From Longibacter salinarum (GTDB lineage: Bacteria > Bacteroidota > Rhodothermia > Rhodothermales > Salinibacteraceae), in assembly GCF_002554795.1 (NCBI RefSeq), contig NZ_PDEQ01000009.1, positions 62,001 through 126,000 on the forward strand: 64,000 nt of DNA, read 5' to 3'. The position numbers and the translations under genes were made by a program. Positions 8,089 through 16,568 of the stretch are shown in pieces; the first letter of the stretch is position 1, and every line of letters starts with the position of its first letter. A model generated the notes under the pieces. That model ran no database searches. It was not told the origin of the DNA and saw nothing but the letters and a program-made list of their open reading frames with translations.

Positions 8089-9234
8089 CTACTTGTCCCC
8101 AAACACCTCCTCCATCACGTTCTTCGACGCGCTCGGTATCAGATGAGCGTACTTCTGCGTGACCTCCGTCGAGCTGTGACCGAGGACTTTGCTTACCACA
8201 GCTATGGAGGCTTTACGCTGCACCATCCATGAAGCAAACGTGTGGCGTAAGGAGTGAAAGCGAAAGCGGTCAGAGAGCCCAGCCTCCCGGACGTAGTTTT
8301 TGAACTGCTTGGACATGTAGGTCGCATTGAGTTTGTCTCCCCGGTAGCCGTGGAAGACGTATGCGTCGCCTGTCCCTTCATGATTCGCCTCCAGACGCTC
8401 GAGAACGCGCTCTGCTCGGCCGACCACCGGAACGCTGCGCTCGTGGCCGCTCTTCGTTCTGAAGCCATCCTCAGCACCAGAGGCATCCACGTTTCGGACG
8501 GTGATGTATCCCGTCTCCAGATCCACGTCGTGCCAACGTAGGTGAACGATTTCGCCGGCACGGAGTCCGGTGTGCACGGCGATTTCTACCACGTCTTTCA
8601 GCCAGACGATCTGACCTTCCTGGACTTCCCCCTTCTCGCGCTTTGCCTCGTAGTCTCGCTGGATTTCCTCAAGAATGGCGTCGACCTGTGTCTCCGTCAG
8701 AAACTCCGGGACTCGCTTTCCGGGCCTCGGCTTGAGGACGTCGTTGATCGGGTTGTACTCGATGTGCCCCTCTTCTTCTGCCCAGTTGAAGAAGGTACGG
8801 AGGTGCCGGTAGCGATAGGCTCTCGTACTCTCCCGTACGTCGCCATCCTGCACGACGCTGTCTACCTGGTCGGCCGTGACGTGGCTCAGTTTTAACCCGA
8901 CCGGGAGAACCAGGAGAAGCGTATTCATCGCCGACCGATACGCCTTGATCGTCGCGGGCCGGAGCCTCTGGCGCGTCTCCATGAACAGGCTGACCGCCTG
9001 CTCGACGGTCGGATTGTCCGTTCCTGTTGTGCGGTTTGGATTCCATGGATCAAGCTCACCCGAGGCCACCTCCTCCTCGAGCTTGCGTGCCTTCTTCTCT
9101 GCCACCCTCTTCCGCGTCGTACCCAGGGGAAAGGACTTCCGGGCCGGGTCCTTCTGCGGATTGTAGAAGTAGGCGAAGTACCGGTTGTCGATCTTCCGTA
9201 TGGACTGTAAACGGGTCTGCGTGGCTACGCTCAT
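8089..9234 (-). CDS. tyrosine recombinase / phage-type integrase
   Basis: A 381-residue site-specific recombinase. The N-terminal ~60 residues look like an arm-binding domain (RYFAYFYNPQKDPARKSFPL). Residues ~75-165 form the SAM-like core-binding domain. The catalytic set is complete: Arg225 (HTGLRAGE), Lys261 in the beta-hairpin, His327 and Arg330 (HSLRHTF), His353 (LGHSS) and nucleophile Tyr362 (KYAHL). It is the best candidate for inserting the island at tRNA-Ile2 by cutting within the 44-base att core, although it lies 3.2 kb from the tRNA end. A second, unrelated-looking recombinase is encoded in the same island. Confidence 0.93.
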   Translation of the reverse strand: MSVATQTRLQSIRKIDNRYFAYFYNPQKDPARKSFPLGTTRKRVAEKKARKLEEEVASGELDPWNPNRTTGTDNPTVEQAVSLFMETRQRLRPATIKAYRSAMNTLLLVLPVGLKLSHVTADQVDSVVQDGDVRESTRAYRYRHLRTFFNWAEEEGHIEYNPINDVLKPRPGKRVPEFLTETQVDAILEEIQRDYEAKREKGEVQEGQIVWLKDVVEIAVHTGLRAGEIVHLRWHDVDLETGYITVRNVDASGAEDGFRTKSGHERSVPVVGRAERVLERLEANHEGTGDAYVFHGYRGDKLNATYMSKQFKNYVREAGLSDRFRFHSLRHTFASWMVQRKASIAVVSKVLGHSSTEVTQKYAHLIPSASKNVMEEVFGDK

Positions 9235-9317
9235 GGTTAAATGCTTGAGAGGGCTATGAGTGTGGAGTCATGTGATTGAGCTACACCACACGCTAAGCTG
9301 ATTTCGGCAATTAAAAA

Positions 9318-9352
9318 GAAAACCCCTTCCGTAGTCGTCGGAGGGGTTTTGT
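9318..9352. terminator. bidirectional terminator hairpin
   Basis: AAAACCCCTTCCG pairs with CGGAGGGGTTTT (stem 9319-9331 with 9339-9350). A-rich sequence lies on the left and T-rich on the right, so it could stop transcription from either direction. It sits upstream of both the leftward integrase and the rightward Rep gene, insulating the two modules. Confidence 0.75.
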
Positions 9353-9643
9353 CTTGCAGAACGCCCATTGAAGCCACTCAGGGCGTCTCACATCGAAAGA
9401 TGGTCCTACCGTCCCAGCGCCATCCCACTTGGGACGGTCCCCTAACTGTAACGGACCCGTCTCTTTTGGCAGAGGAAGGGGCGGATCAAATTGTTCGGAG
9501 AATATCCCCGAGGTTGTCTAACGAGCGAAGAACGCTCAACCCTTGCCCACATCGGGCCTTGCCGGTCATGGCAGCCAGAGCGCTGCATGCGTGTGCGCGG
9601 AGTCACGCTTTGATGTCCCGGTATCCGCTGACATACCCTCCCA
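9353..9643. other. Rep upstream region with inverted repeat
   Basis: No convincing gene; a 103-codon plus frame (9349-9660) has no motif and overlaps the Rep start. The stretch contains an inverted repeat, ACCGTCCCA (9408-9416) facing TGGGACGGT (9430-9438), related to the palindromes at 12079 and 12129. This could be a replication origin or regulatory site for the Rep gene downstream. Confidence 0.4.
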
Positions 9644-10747
9644 ATGAACGCCCCCTATGATGCACATGAACTACCTCACGCTTGTCCGCGCGCTACGCTC
9701 AGGAAATTCGACAAAATAGACCCCAACACGGGTGAAGTAAATCCCGGTACCGTATGGACTCGCTGTGGAACAAAAGGCTGTCCGGAATGCGGGCCCTGGC
9801 TGCGACGATGCCACTTTGCCCACAACATGCGCCTACTTCATGAACACGAGGCGCGGTTCGGGCTGACGCTTTCTATCCGTCCGGGGTACTTCGATGACAC
9901 TTTTAACCATCGCCTGTGGCTGCCGCACCTTGCAGATGTCCATACATACCTTATCGACAAGTTCAGGCGCCTCTGCGCCCCATTTATCTTTTTCCGCTAC
10001 CTCGAGTGGGACAGCGAGCAGGACACGGATGGCGAGCATGGGAGCAGGGACAAAACGATCCCACATTACCACTACGTCATGGCTGCCAAACCAAAGGAGC
10101 CTAGCAAAGGCTCCTTTCCGGAACTCGCCGAGAAGTATTTCGCGAGGAAGGGTGCCGGTTGCAGTGCCTGTTTGGACACGTTGACATCTTTAGAGTCACT
10201 CCAGAATTGGGTCGGTTACTGCGCGAAAACACTAACTCGCCCCTCCAGACGTACAAACCTGGCACCTCCCAAAACCAGATGGTACAGTGCGAGCCAAGGG
10301 TTTGGCTTCAACAGCACTGAACAGGTCGCTCTTCGCTCCGATGTGGCTCGCGAAAACGCCGGCGACGACGCTTTCTGTCTCGATAAACACCTCGACCGCG
10401 TGATCCATCGTCAACTCGCTAAGAAGGAAGGGGAAGCCATCCGACTTCCCGATGGGCGGGAAGGCATTCTTCTGAGAAGCGACCATGTTCAATCAGAAGT
10501 GTGCATCGACGGAAGTGTGGAGTGGTTCTCCAATCAGGAACTCGTTACAGAGGATCTCGACATTCCTCCCGTGATGCACTTTCATCCCCCAGAGCGGACG
10601 TCGGGGGACATCTTCAACCAGCGGCTCGATAGCGACCAGCCAGACGACGAAAAGCCAACTGCGTTTACTCCAGGTGCAAAAGCTCACAAGTCTCGCTTTA
10701 TCCTTCGCAATGATAATAGAGAGATTGTCTACGAGCGGGAACTGTAA
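9644..10747 (+). CDS. HUH-family replication initiator (rolling-circle Rep)
   Basis: A 367-residue protein with the three HUH-endonuclease motifs in order. Motif 1 is GLTLSIRPG (residues 73-81), motif 2 is HYHYVM with His141 and His143 as metal ligands, and motif 3 is WVGYCAKTL with candidate nucleophile Tyr192 and Lys195. An upstream Cys cluster (C41, C46, C49, C56) fits a zinc site, as in many single-stranded-DNA phage and plasmid Reps. Such enzymes nick one strand at an origin and stay covalently attached through the tyrosine. The single Tyr and Y-x-x-K spacing resemble Microviridae VP4 and plasmid Reps rather than IS91 Y2 transposases. It is followed by a phage-spike-like gene. Confidence 0.82.
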   Translation: MNAPYDAHELPHACPRATLRKFDKIDPNTGEVNPGTVWTRCGTKGCPECGPWLRRCHFAHNMRLLHEHEARFGLTLSIRPGYFDDTFNHRLWLPHLADVHTYLIDKFRRLCAPFIFFRYLEWDSEQDTDGEHGSRDKTIPHYHYVMAAKPKEPSKGSFPELAEKYFARKGAGCSACLDTLTSLESLQNWVGYCAKTLTRPSRRTNLAPPKTRWYSASQGFGFNSTEQVALRSDVARENAGDDAFCLDKHLDRVIHRQLAKKEGEAIRLPDGREGILLRSDHVQSEVCIDGSVEWFSNQELVTEDLDIPPVMHFHPPERTSGDIFNQRLDSDQPDDEKPTAFTPGAKAHKSRFILRNDNREIVYEREL

Positions 10748-10817
10748 TATAGAACAACTCCGGGGGAGGCGGTGCGTCCCAGCAGGAGCGACAACGCTCG
10801 GCGCGTACGAGCGCGAC

Positions 10818-12158
10818 ATGCGAATGGAGGAAGGCCGGATTGTATCCGTGCACCCCGACAAAGGGTGGTGCAAGGTGCAAACCGCCAGTGGCCGCCAGCT
10901 CCAGAAGGTGCGCCTGACCTCTCCCGGCATGTCCAACGCCGGGCGTGGGTTCCGCATCACGCCCCGATCGAATACGATGTGTGTGGTCCTGTACGACGCA
11001 CGCTCGCCCTACGATCGGGCCTTCCTGGTTGGCACGACGCCCGACGAGGCTCCGGACGAATCGATGGGCGAGTGGGGTGCCCCGGGCGACCTAGAGTACA
11101 CGATGGAGCACGGCGGCCACTGGCTCGGCACGCAGACGGGCCTGACCGATTTCATGGCCTCCCCGTGGGCACGCCTGACCCTGCTCCCATCCACGCAGAC
11201 CGCGCGGCTTACAACCCGCAACCATGAGCGCCTCTACTCCCCATTCAGCCACGATCGGCTGATCCAAGACGACGAAGCGGAGGTCAGCTTTCGGGAGCTG
11301 ATGGTGAACAGCCGTTTCCTCTACCGAGACGGCGATGCGGCGCCCAACATCATCTGGACGCTCGGGAATCAGACGGACTCGGACAAAGTGAGCCCGCTAA
11401 ACCCGAAGTCGAAGCACCTTTCTTTTTTTGTTGTCGAGAACCGCGATCCGGACGACGGAAGCACGGTCACGCACCGCTTCCAAGAAGGGATCGGCGCCGC
11501 GGACGGCCGGATGCGCTACACCTTGATGCAGGACCTGGAGCAGTCGATCGGCTTCGAGGAAGTGGTGGGCTGGGATCAGGGCATCATCCACAGCTTCGCC
11601 ATCGAGACGGAGGACGTCACCCACGAACGCCGCTGGGGCTTCTTCACCGAGGGCACGCTCGCGCACGAGGAGCACATCGAGATGGGCGAGGATGTCACCT
11701 TCGACCACAAGCTCGGCAACCGCGAAGGCGTCGTCTCAGAGACGCTCTGGAAACGCGCAGGCGTCACCGTCACCGAACGCATTGGCGATTTCGAGAAGAC
11801 GGCCTACGAGCTGGATGTGGCGCAGGACGACGAGTCCAAGATGACGGCCCGCATCGAGCCCACCGGCCGGATCGAGATCACGAACCCGACCTGGACGATC
11901 GACATCGAGAAAGGCTCGAAGGCCACGATCACGAATGGCGACACGACCTTCCTGATCGACGGCGAGGACATCTTCGTCGGCGGCCCGGACGGCTCGGAAA
12001 TGATGGCCTTGGGCGACACGCTGAAGAAGCTCCTTGACCGGACGCTTCCGACTTGTGGAGAAGTGGCCCTGCGAAAAACCGTCCCAGCTGGGATGAACGA
12101 CCACGACGATTTTCCGAATCGCACAAATCCGACCGTCCCAGCTGGGATGGTTTACTGA
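10818..12158 (+). CDS. phage spike / baseplate OB-fold-like protein
   Basis: A 446-residue protein. Residues ~1-75 (EEGRIVSVHPDKGWCKVQ ... YDRAFLVGTTP) follow the OB-fold of phage baseplate-V/gp45-type spikes. The middle is unassigned. The end (GRIEITNPTWTIDIEKGSKA ... FVGGPDGSEMMALGDTLKKLL) resembles a spike's beta-prism followed by the common xLGDxLxxLL tail. The start at 10818 is chosen because it begins the OB-like sequence; the frame is open back into the Rep gene. The last 30 codons carry two copies of a TCCCAGCTGGGA palindrome, so the true C-terminus may have been altered by repeat insertion. No capsid, tail tube or packaging gene is near, so this is a fragment or a satellite-type particle component. 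Confidence 0.6.
   Translation: MRMEEGRIVSVHPDKGWCKVQTASGRQLQKVRLTSPGMSNAGRGFRITPRSNTMCVVLYDARSPYDRAFLVGTTPDEAPDESMGEWGAPGDLEYTMEHGGHWLGTQTGLTDFMASPWARLTLLPSTQTARLTTRNHERLYSPFSHDRLIQDDEAEVSFRELMVNSRFLYRDGDAAPNIIWTLGNQTDSDKVSPLNPKSKHLSFFVVENRDPDDGSTVTHRFQEGIGAADGRMRYTLMQDLEQSIGFEEVVGWDQGIIHSFAIETEDVTHERRWGFFTEGTLAHEEHIEMGEDVTFDHKLGNREGVVSETLWKRAGVTVTERIGDFEKTAYELDVAQDDESKMTARIEPTGRIEITNPTWTIDIEKGSKATITNGDTTFLIDGEDIFVGGPDGSEMMALGDTLKKLLDRTLPTCGEVALRKTVPAGMNDHDDFPNRTNPTVPAGMVY
12075..12146. repeat. two copies of a TCCCAGCTGGGA-centred palindrome
   Basis: CCGTCCCAGCTGGGATG occurs at about 12079-12096 and again at about 12129-12146. The core, TCCCAGCTGGGA, is a perfect 12-base palindrome. A related split version (ACCGTCCCA...TGGGACGGT) is at 9408-9438, and AGCTGGGACGG occurs at 15650-15660. 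The two copies lie inside the 3' end of the spike-like gene and read as the same peptide (VPAGM) in frame. Confidence 0.75.
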
Positions 12159-12294
12159 ACAACGAATGACGGGCACCGGGAAAACCCGCAAAAATCCGAC
12201 GGAAGGGGGCACCATAGGCATGAACGGAGCCGTGCTGACCGAATCCTCAGCGCGGCTCCACCCTGTTCTCTGACATCTTGAAACCCCTTCCTCT

Positions 12295-12825
12295 ATGCCA
12301 TTCCCTAACTGGCTACCCCCATCCCTCTGGCTTCGTGCCCACCGCCTTCGCCAGACCTACAACCTATCCGGTGACTCGACCATCGAAGACGTCGTCCGGG
12401 CGATCGGTCGTATGTCCACACGCGACATGAAGTCCTGCCTGAAGATCTTCACCTCCTTGCCGTACAAGCAGAGGCAGAGGATCCTATCCGACGGACACCG
12501 TCACGTCGTCGGACGGGCGGTTGCGACGCGGCTGGCGCGGCTGTACCACGGACGCACCTGCACCGAAGAGCAGGCCGCAGCCTTCCTTGCGATGCTCACG
12601 GAGGGCATGTCTCTGCCCGGCACCGATCTGGATCTTCCCCAAGAGCTTCGGGACGCCGTCCCGGCCGTCCTCGTGTACAAGGGCCGCACCCCGTATATCG
12701 CCCTTCTGGATGGCGAAGGGTCGGTCCTCGACGTGCTTCCCTTCACACTGAAAGGCCTCCCTGAAAAGCACCATCGCCGCCTGGAGCGGCGCCTCCCCAT
12801 CAACTTAGCATCCATGGGGCTGTAA
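12295..12825 (+). CDS. hypothetical protein in Rep/spike module
   Basis: A 176-residue basic, soluble protein with no recognised motif. It has an N-terminal helical stretch (LWLRAHRLRQTYNL), a repeat-like helical core and a short beta segment (LRDAVPAVLVYKGRTPYIAL, then LDGEGSVLDVLPF). It is on the same strand as the Rep and spike genes and is closed by a terminator at 12865, so it probably ends the same transcription unit. Function unknown. Confidence 0.6.
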   Translation: MPFPNWLPPSLWLRAHRLRQTYNLSGDSTIEDVVRAIGRMSTRDMKSCLKIFTSLPYKQRQRILSDGHRHVVGRAVATRLARLYHGRTCTEEQAAAFLAMLTEGMSLPGTDLDLPQELRDAVPAVLVYKGRTPYIALLDGEGSVLDVLPFTLKGLPEKHHRRLERRLPINLASMGL

Positions 12826-12864
12826 GCACCGTTCCTACTAACACTACAGTTCCTGAAAACAGAA

Positions 12865-12900
12865 AAGGTGGCCCTGCGCAATGGCGGGGCCACCTTCTTG
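12865..12900 (+). terminator. rho-independent terminator
   Basis: AAGGTGGCCC (12865-12874) pairs with GGGCCACCTT (12887-12896), followed by CTTGTTGT. It lies 40 bases after the hypothetical gene and closes the Rep/spike/hypothetical unit. Confidence 0.85.
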
Positions 12901-13270
12901 TTGTCGATCACAGAATACTCCAGTTGACGAGACCGGAGGAGAAGACTGTGCCTTCGTGTTTCTGCAATCAAGTTCAAAACACAACACAAGGGCTTACAAG
13001 CACACCAACCATTTGATCCCCCTTACCTGATTCCCGCATCCCCCCTGCCTCGTACCCCCGGAAGCATTCACCCGGGGAAGGAAGCCATTGACCGCTCCTT
13101 ACAGCGGGAAGCGCCCGAGCCTCATCATCCATGGCCTAAAGAGACCGGGACAGCTTCCACACGCTGTACGATCATTCGAACGCGCATATGTTCATGATAT
13201 GTGTAATACTGCGTGTGCCTTATCTTGCACCGCACGTACTCGTTCACCGGCCACAGTGACGGCTCCCGAT
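12901..13270. other. spacer before exonuclease gene
   Basis: The plus frame of the exonuclease is open from 13088, but residues before ~13256 do not look like the family. No other gene is seen. The start of the exonuclease is therefore uncertain within this stretch. Confidence 0.35.
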
Positions 13271-13927
13271 ATGGTTTGTGTAGCCTGGGATATCGAAACC
13301 TGCCCGCAGCCCCTCTCTGCCCTCACGGATACCCAGAAAGAACGCTACGAGACGGAGATGAGGCAGAGCGAGCGAAAGAAGCCCGACCTGGACCACGAGG
13401 ACCGCTGCCGCCTGGTCCGGAGCACGCACCCGCTGCTGGGCTGGATCTGCTGCATCAGCGCCGTGAGCGGGACGCTGGACGGCCAGGTAAACGATCCCGT
13501 GAGCTGGACCGCGGCAACAGAAGACGACGAGGTGGACCTGTTCCTGGACTTCTGGAGCACCGTTGCCGGCTTCTCCCGCGGCGTCACGTGGGTGACGTTC
13601 AACGGCAAGCGTTTCGACGTCCCCTTCCTCCTAGCCCGCTCGGCCCGACGCGATGTATCACCCACGCGGCGCGACCTGACGGACACGTATCCCTACAACA
13701 ACCGGCCGCACACGGACCTGTGCAACCTGTGGCCGGCCTCGTACAGCCTGGCTGATCTCTGCGAGCATCTTTACGTCGACAGCCCGAAAGACGGCTTTGA
13801 CGGAAGCAAGGTAGCCGATGCGGTCGAGGAGGGCCGGATCGAACAGATGCAGGAGTACTGCGAACGGGACGTAGTGGCCACGCTTAAGTGCGCACAGGCG
13901 GCACGAGCGGTACTTAGGCTTGACTAA
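13271..13927 (+). CDS. 3'-5' exonuclease, PolB-exonuclease-like (DnaQ fold)
   Basis: A 218-residue DEDDy-type exonuclease resembling the predicted PolB-like exonuclease family (DNA_pol_B_exo2). The motifs are ExoI WDIET (Asp7, Glu9), ExoII TFNGKRFDVPFL (Asp in FD) and ExoIII YCERDVVAT (Tyr and Asp four residues apart). These acidic residues bind the two catalytic metals. ATG 13271 places ExoI near the N-terminus; upstream GTG 13256 or ATG 13199 is possible. Phages and mobile elements use such enzymes for DNA processing or recombination. It is separated from the Rep unit by a terminator, so it probably has its own promoter. Confidence 0.8.
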   Translation: MVCVAWDIETCPQPLSALTDTQKERYETEMRQSERKKPDLDHEDRCRLVRSTHPLLGWICCISAVSGTLDGQVNDPVSWTAATEDDEVDLFLDFWSTVAGFSRGVTWVTFNGKRFDVPFLLARSARRDVSPTRRDLTDTYPYNNRPHTDLCNLWPASYSLADLCEHLYVDSPKDGFDGSKVADAVEEGRIEQMQEYCERDVVATLKCAQAARAVLRLD

Positions 13928-14207
13928 CCTTCGATCACACGTAGGCATGACACCGTCTGACCGAGTGCCATTAAGTCCTTCCGTCACAGAAGCCGACCGG
14001 GAACGTAATGGCCCTAATTACGACAGCTGTGCCGATACACTACCTTAGGCTAATTAATGAACGGAACTGTACGGCCATCAAAGCTCAACACAGTTTACGC
14101 TTGGCGACACATGACGTGCATGTTACCTGGTCTCGTGGGTCGGGAATTTCCCGGACTGCTGCCATGAGCGCACCTAGTCGCCCCCACATCTTACGCTGAC
14201 AATACAC

Positions 14208-14750
14208 CTACTCTGTTATGTCGACCACCGCATCCATCTCTTTATCAACCGCCGAGCTAACATCAAGCACATAGCGTCCTATCTTCATGCGAACCGTTTC
14301 AGCATCAACGATCTTCTTTACTGTTTCCGGTTTGAGCATGATTGCATTTTGTTCTCCAACTCCCGGACCCCGCGTCTCTGTACCAGCTTGTACAACCTTT
14401 CCTTCATGTCTTTCACCGTCCACCAAAAAATAGGCTTTCTCCACATTTAGAAGTGCCCATGTACTTGATCTTGTCGAAAGGACAATCGACCTGGTGCCAT
14501 CGTTGTGGAAGATAGATACTGAGGCATTACGTATGACAGGTTTTGCCTGCTCCTCTACGACAACATCAACGGGCTTCGTCTGAACGATCCGTTCCCCGGT
14601 AAACTCATCCGTTTTATTTTGTAGAAACTCTACCTCTGGTGGGTCTGGAGGAATTACCGATACCTGGGCCAGAGACGGCGTTTCAGCAATTAGAAGGATC
14701 AGAAAGAACATTATGGCGATACGAGGCGCCATGTAGATCGGTACGCGCAT
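14208..14750 (-). CDS. secreted hypothetical protein
   Basis: A 180-residue protein with a clear Sec signal peptide (basic start, MAPRIAIMFFLILLIAE, cleavage after SLAQ near residue 29). The mature part is beta-rich (VRNASVSIFHNDGTRSIVLS-like pattern, then YFLVDGERHEGK) and ends in an acidic segment. No family recognised. It is on the minus strand, apparently alone. Island cargo of unknown role, probably periplasmic. Confidence 0.65.
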   Translation of the reverse strand: MRVPIYMAPRIAIMFFLILLIAETPSLAQVSVIPPDPPEVEFLQNKTDEFTGERIVQTKPVDVVVEEQAKPVIRNASVSIFHNDGTRSIVLSTRSSTWALLNVEKAYFLVDGERHEGKVVQAGTETRGPGVGEQNAIMLKPETVKKIVDAETVRMKIGRYVLDVSSAVDKEMDAVVDITE

Positions 14751-14851
14751 TTGAAAACGACGGTTATTAACGAAATAAAGTGTGCAAGACCGAGGCCCTG
14801 TTACACGTGGATTTCCCTACTCACGTATTAAGGTTGTAAAGCCTGTTCCCC

Positions 14852-15445
14852 TTACTCATTCGTTGTGGTATTCGCGTCGACTGAACGAAGCCGAACCGCG
14901 GTTCCCACGCCAACCATAAGAAGCATCGATCGACCACTGGAGATCTCGCTGTATTTGAAATCAATCGCGATGATCGCATTTGCGCCCAAATCGTGGGCTT
15001 CTGACTGCATTTCCTCTAAAACGGTCTCCTTCGCTTCGGAGAAGGCATTTTGGATCGTCTCACTTCGCCCACCTACGATATCGCGAGCAACAGTAAAAAC
15101 ATCTTTGAATAGGTTCAGACCGATGGCAACCTCTGCAGTCACTATTCCGAGCCGACGCTCAACTTGACGGTCAGGGAGCACGGCCTCGGTAGTAACCATA
15201 AGGGAGGGGGTACTGACAGTCTCAATGTTCCGGTGACTGTCTTGAAGCCGCTCCTCGCGACGAGATTGATGACGCTGTACTGCGTCCGGAACGACCGTCT
15301 CAAGAGGTCGGAACCGTCTCGTGGATCCGTCTGCCGGCCGACAGGGGGTTTTCCGACCGAGTTTTAACTGACCAAGGAGGTTGACGAGTTCATCAACGGT
15401 ATAAGGGCCTTCGACAGAAGACCGAGGCTTAACTTCGTATTTCAT
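14852..15445 (-). CDS. GYF_2-like domain fused to YbjQ/UPF0145 domain
   Basis: A 197-residue two-domain protein. Residues 1-50 (YEVKPRSSVEGPYTVDELVN ... CRPADGS) match the GYF_2-type N-terminal motif found in many Bacteroidota proteins. Residues ~80-190 match the YbjQ/UPF0145 pattern (TTEAVLPDRQVERRLGIVTA; GLNLFKDVFTVARDIVGGRS; EEMQSEAHDLGANAIIAIDF). YbjQ-like proteins form pentameric rings and have been linked to metal binding, but their function is unclear. No signal peptide is present. The fusion is unusual and its island location suggests accessory function. Confidence 0.8.
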   Translation of the reverse strand: MKYEVKPRSSVEGPYTVDELVNLLGQLKLGRKTPCRPADGSTRRFRPLETVVPDAVQRHQSRREERLQDSHRNIETVSTPSLMVTTEAVLPDRQVERRLGIVTAEVAIGLNLFKDVFTVARDIVGGRSETIQNAFSEAKETVLEEMQSEAHDLGANAIIAIDFKYSEISSGRSMLLMVGVGTAVRLRSVDANTTTNE

Positions 15446-15870
15446 AGACGTTGTTGATTAGCACAGGGACCCGACTATAAATACAGTGTTTTAAGTGAAA
15501 ATGTCTAACGACTGAGGGAAGCGGTGCCGGACCAGCTCTGTAATAGACTTCCACTTCTCGGATCTCTATTGAGGCAAAGCGGGATCCTTTAGGGCGCAAA
15601 AGGAGGAAGAGGCTCGGTGGTTCGGCTTGAGGCCTCGCTCGATCAACTAAGCTGGGACGGCTCAGTGATTCGGCCTTAACGTCAGCAAACGGCGCTTACC
15701 TGACCGGAAAACACAAATTTGATCCGGTTCAAAAATCTGCTCCTGATTTCTTATCCATGGGGTAACTCAATCCCGAACGGTGGTGCCAGCTAAGCAGAAC
15801 GGCATCACGGAGCTGTCGGCTTAATCAAGAAGCATCACGCTGACGCTCTTAGCTCAAGATCCTCTTGAGC
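15446..15870. other. intergenic with palindrome half-site
   Basis: No gene is recognised between the divergent YbjQ-type and HTH genes. AGCTGGGACGG at 15650-15660 is the reverse complement of one half of the palindromes at 12079 and 12129. TTCGGCTTGAGGCC and a nearby TTCGGCCTT are further short similar words. Divergent promoters presumably lie here but none is clear. Confidence 0.4.
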
Positions 15871-16170
15871 ATGAACCATCACGAACCCGTGGAGCCTCAT
15901 ACGCAGCGTGAGAGCACGCTGCCCGTACTGCCCGAAGCGATGGAATCTGCAATCGACAGGGCCGTAGAGGAGCGCATTCAGCACGTAGCGAGCCAGTCGC
16001 CCTTGCCGCCCCTGTGGACGGTAAAGGAGGTAGGCAAGTACCTGAACGTCTCCAAGCGAACCGTCGAGCACTTGATCGCCGATGGCGAGATTGCCCCGAT
16101 CTGGATCCGTGGCCAGCGCCGCTTCGATCGCGAGACGATCAAGGCCTACGCACACGCCCAGGTCGGGTAG
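15871..16170 (+). CDS. excisionase-like helix-turn-helix protein 1
   Basis: A 99-residue protein with a C-terminal MerR/HTH_17-type winged helix: LWTVKEVGKYLNVSKRTVEH (residues ~48-67), then LIADGEIAPIWIRGQRRF and RETIKAYAHAQ. This fold is typical of phage and ICE excisionases (recombination directionality factors). The N-terminal half is acidic and probably flexible. ATG 15871 is preferred over the TTG two codons earlier. It is followed after 45 bases by a second gene of the same fold. Its likely role is control of island excision or recombinase expression. Confidence 0.8.
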   Translation: MNHHEPVEPHTQRESTLPVLPEAMESAIDRAVEERIQHVASQSPLPPLWTVKEVGKYLNVSKRTVEHLIADGEIAPIWIRGQRRFDRETIKAYAHAQVG

Positions 16171-16215
16171 CCAACCCCTACCATCGCCAAATCCCTTCCA
16201 TTCACTACCCTCACC

Positions 16216-16548
16216 ATGACCCGCGTCACCAAAAGCGGCGGGCGGCATGATGCCGTCCGCCGTCCTCATTCATCAGCGTCCGATCAGGAAATCTCGAAAG
16301 ACGCCTTCAGCAAGGTCGTTGACCAGAAGGTGCAGGAGACACTGCAGCGCTACCCGTTCCTCACCGACGATAGCCTGTGGACCGCCGAGCAGCTCGCCAA
16401 CTTCCTCCAGGTTTCGATGCGCACGCTGTCGAAGCTCGTGGCATCCGGCGACCTGAAGCCCGTGCAGACACGCCCGCGGCGCCTCTTCAAGAAGAGCCAG
16501 ATCGACGCTTTCCTTCGGGCCAGAGTAGATCCGTCGGGCCTTCGTTAA
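16216..16548 (+). CDS. excisionase-like helix-turn-helix protein 2
   Basis: A 110-residue paralogue of the preceding protein, with the same C-terminal pattern: LWTAEQLANFLQVSMRTLSK, then LVASGDLKPVQTRPRRLFKK and SQIDAFLRARV. The helix-turn-helix and basic wing are complete. Two tandem Xis-like genes in one island that also has two recombinases suggests one directionality factor for each, or a heterodimeric regulator. That pairing is inference. The gene converges with the lipoprotein gene ending at 16569. Confidence 0.8.
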   Translation: MTRVTKSGGRHDAVRRPHSSASDQEISKDAFSKVVDQKVQETLQRYPFLTDDSLWTAEQLANFLQVSMRTLSKLVASGDLKPVQTRPRRLFKKSQIDAFLRARVDPSGLR

Positions 16549-16568
16549 GGGGATGCGCGTGCTGCCCT

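Noticed and set aside
8089-9234. Source of the CALIN recombination
   Set aside because: A standard phage/island integrase; its expected role is tRNA integration. No IntI features are visible.
9349-9660. 103-aa plus frame before Rep
   Set aside because: Composition is random-like, it overlaps the Rep start and contains the inverted repeat.
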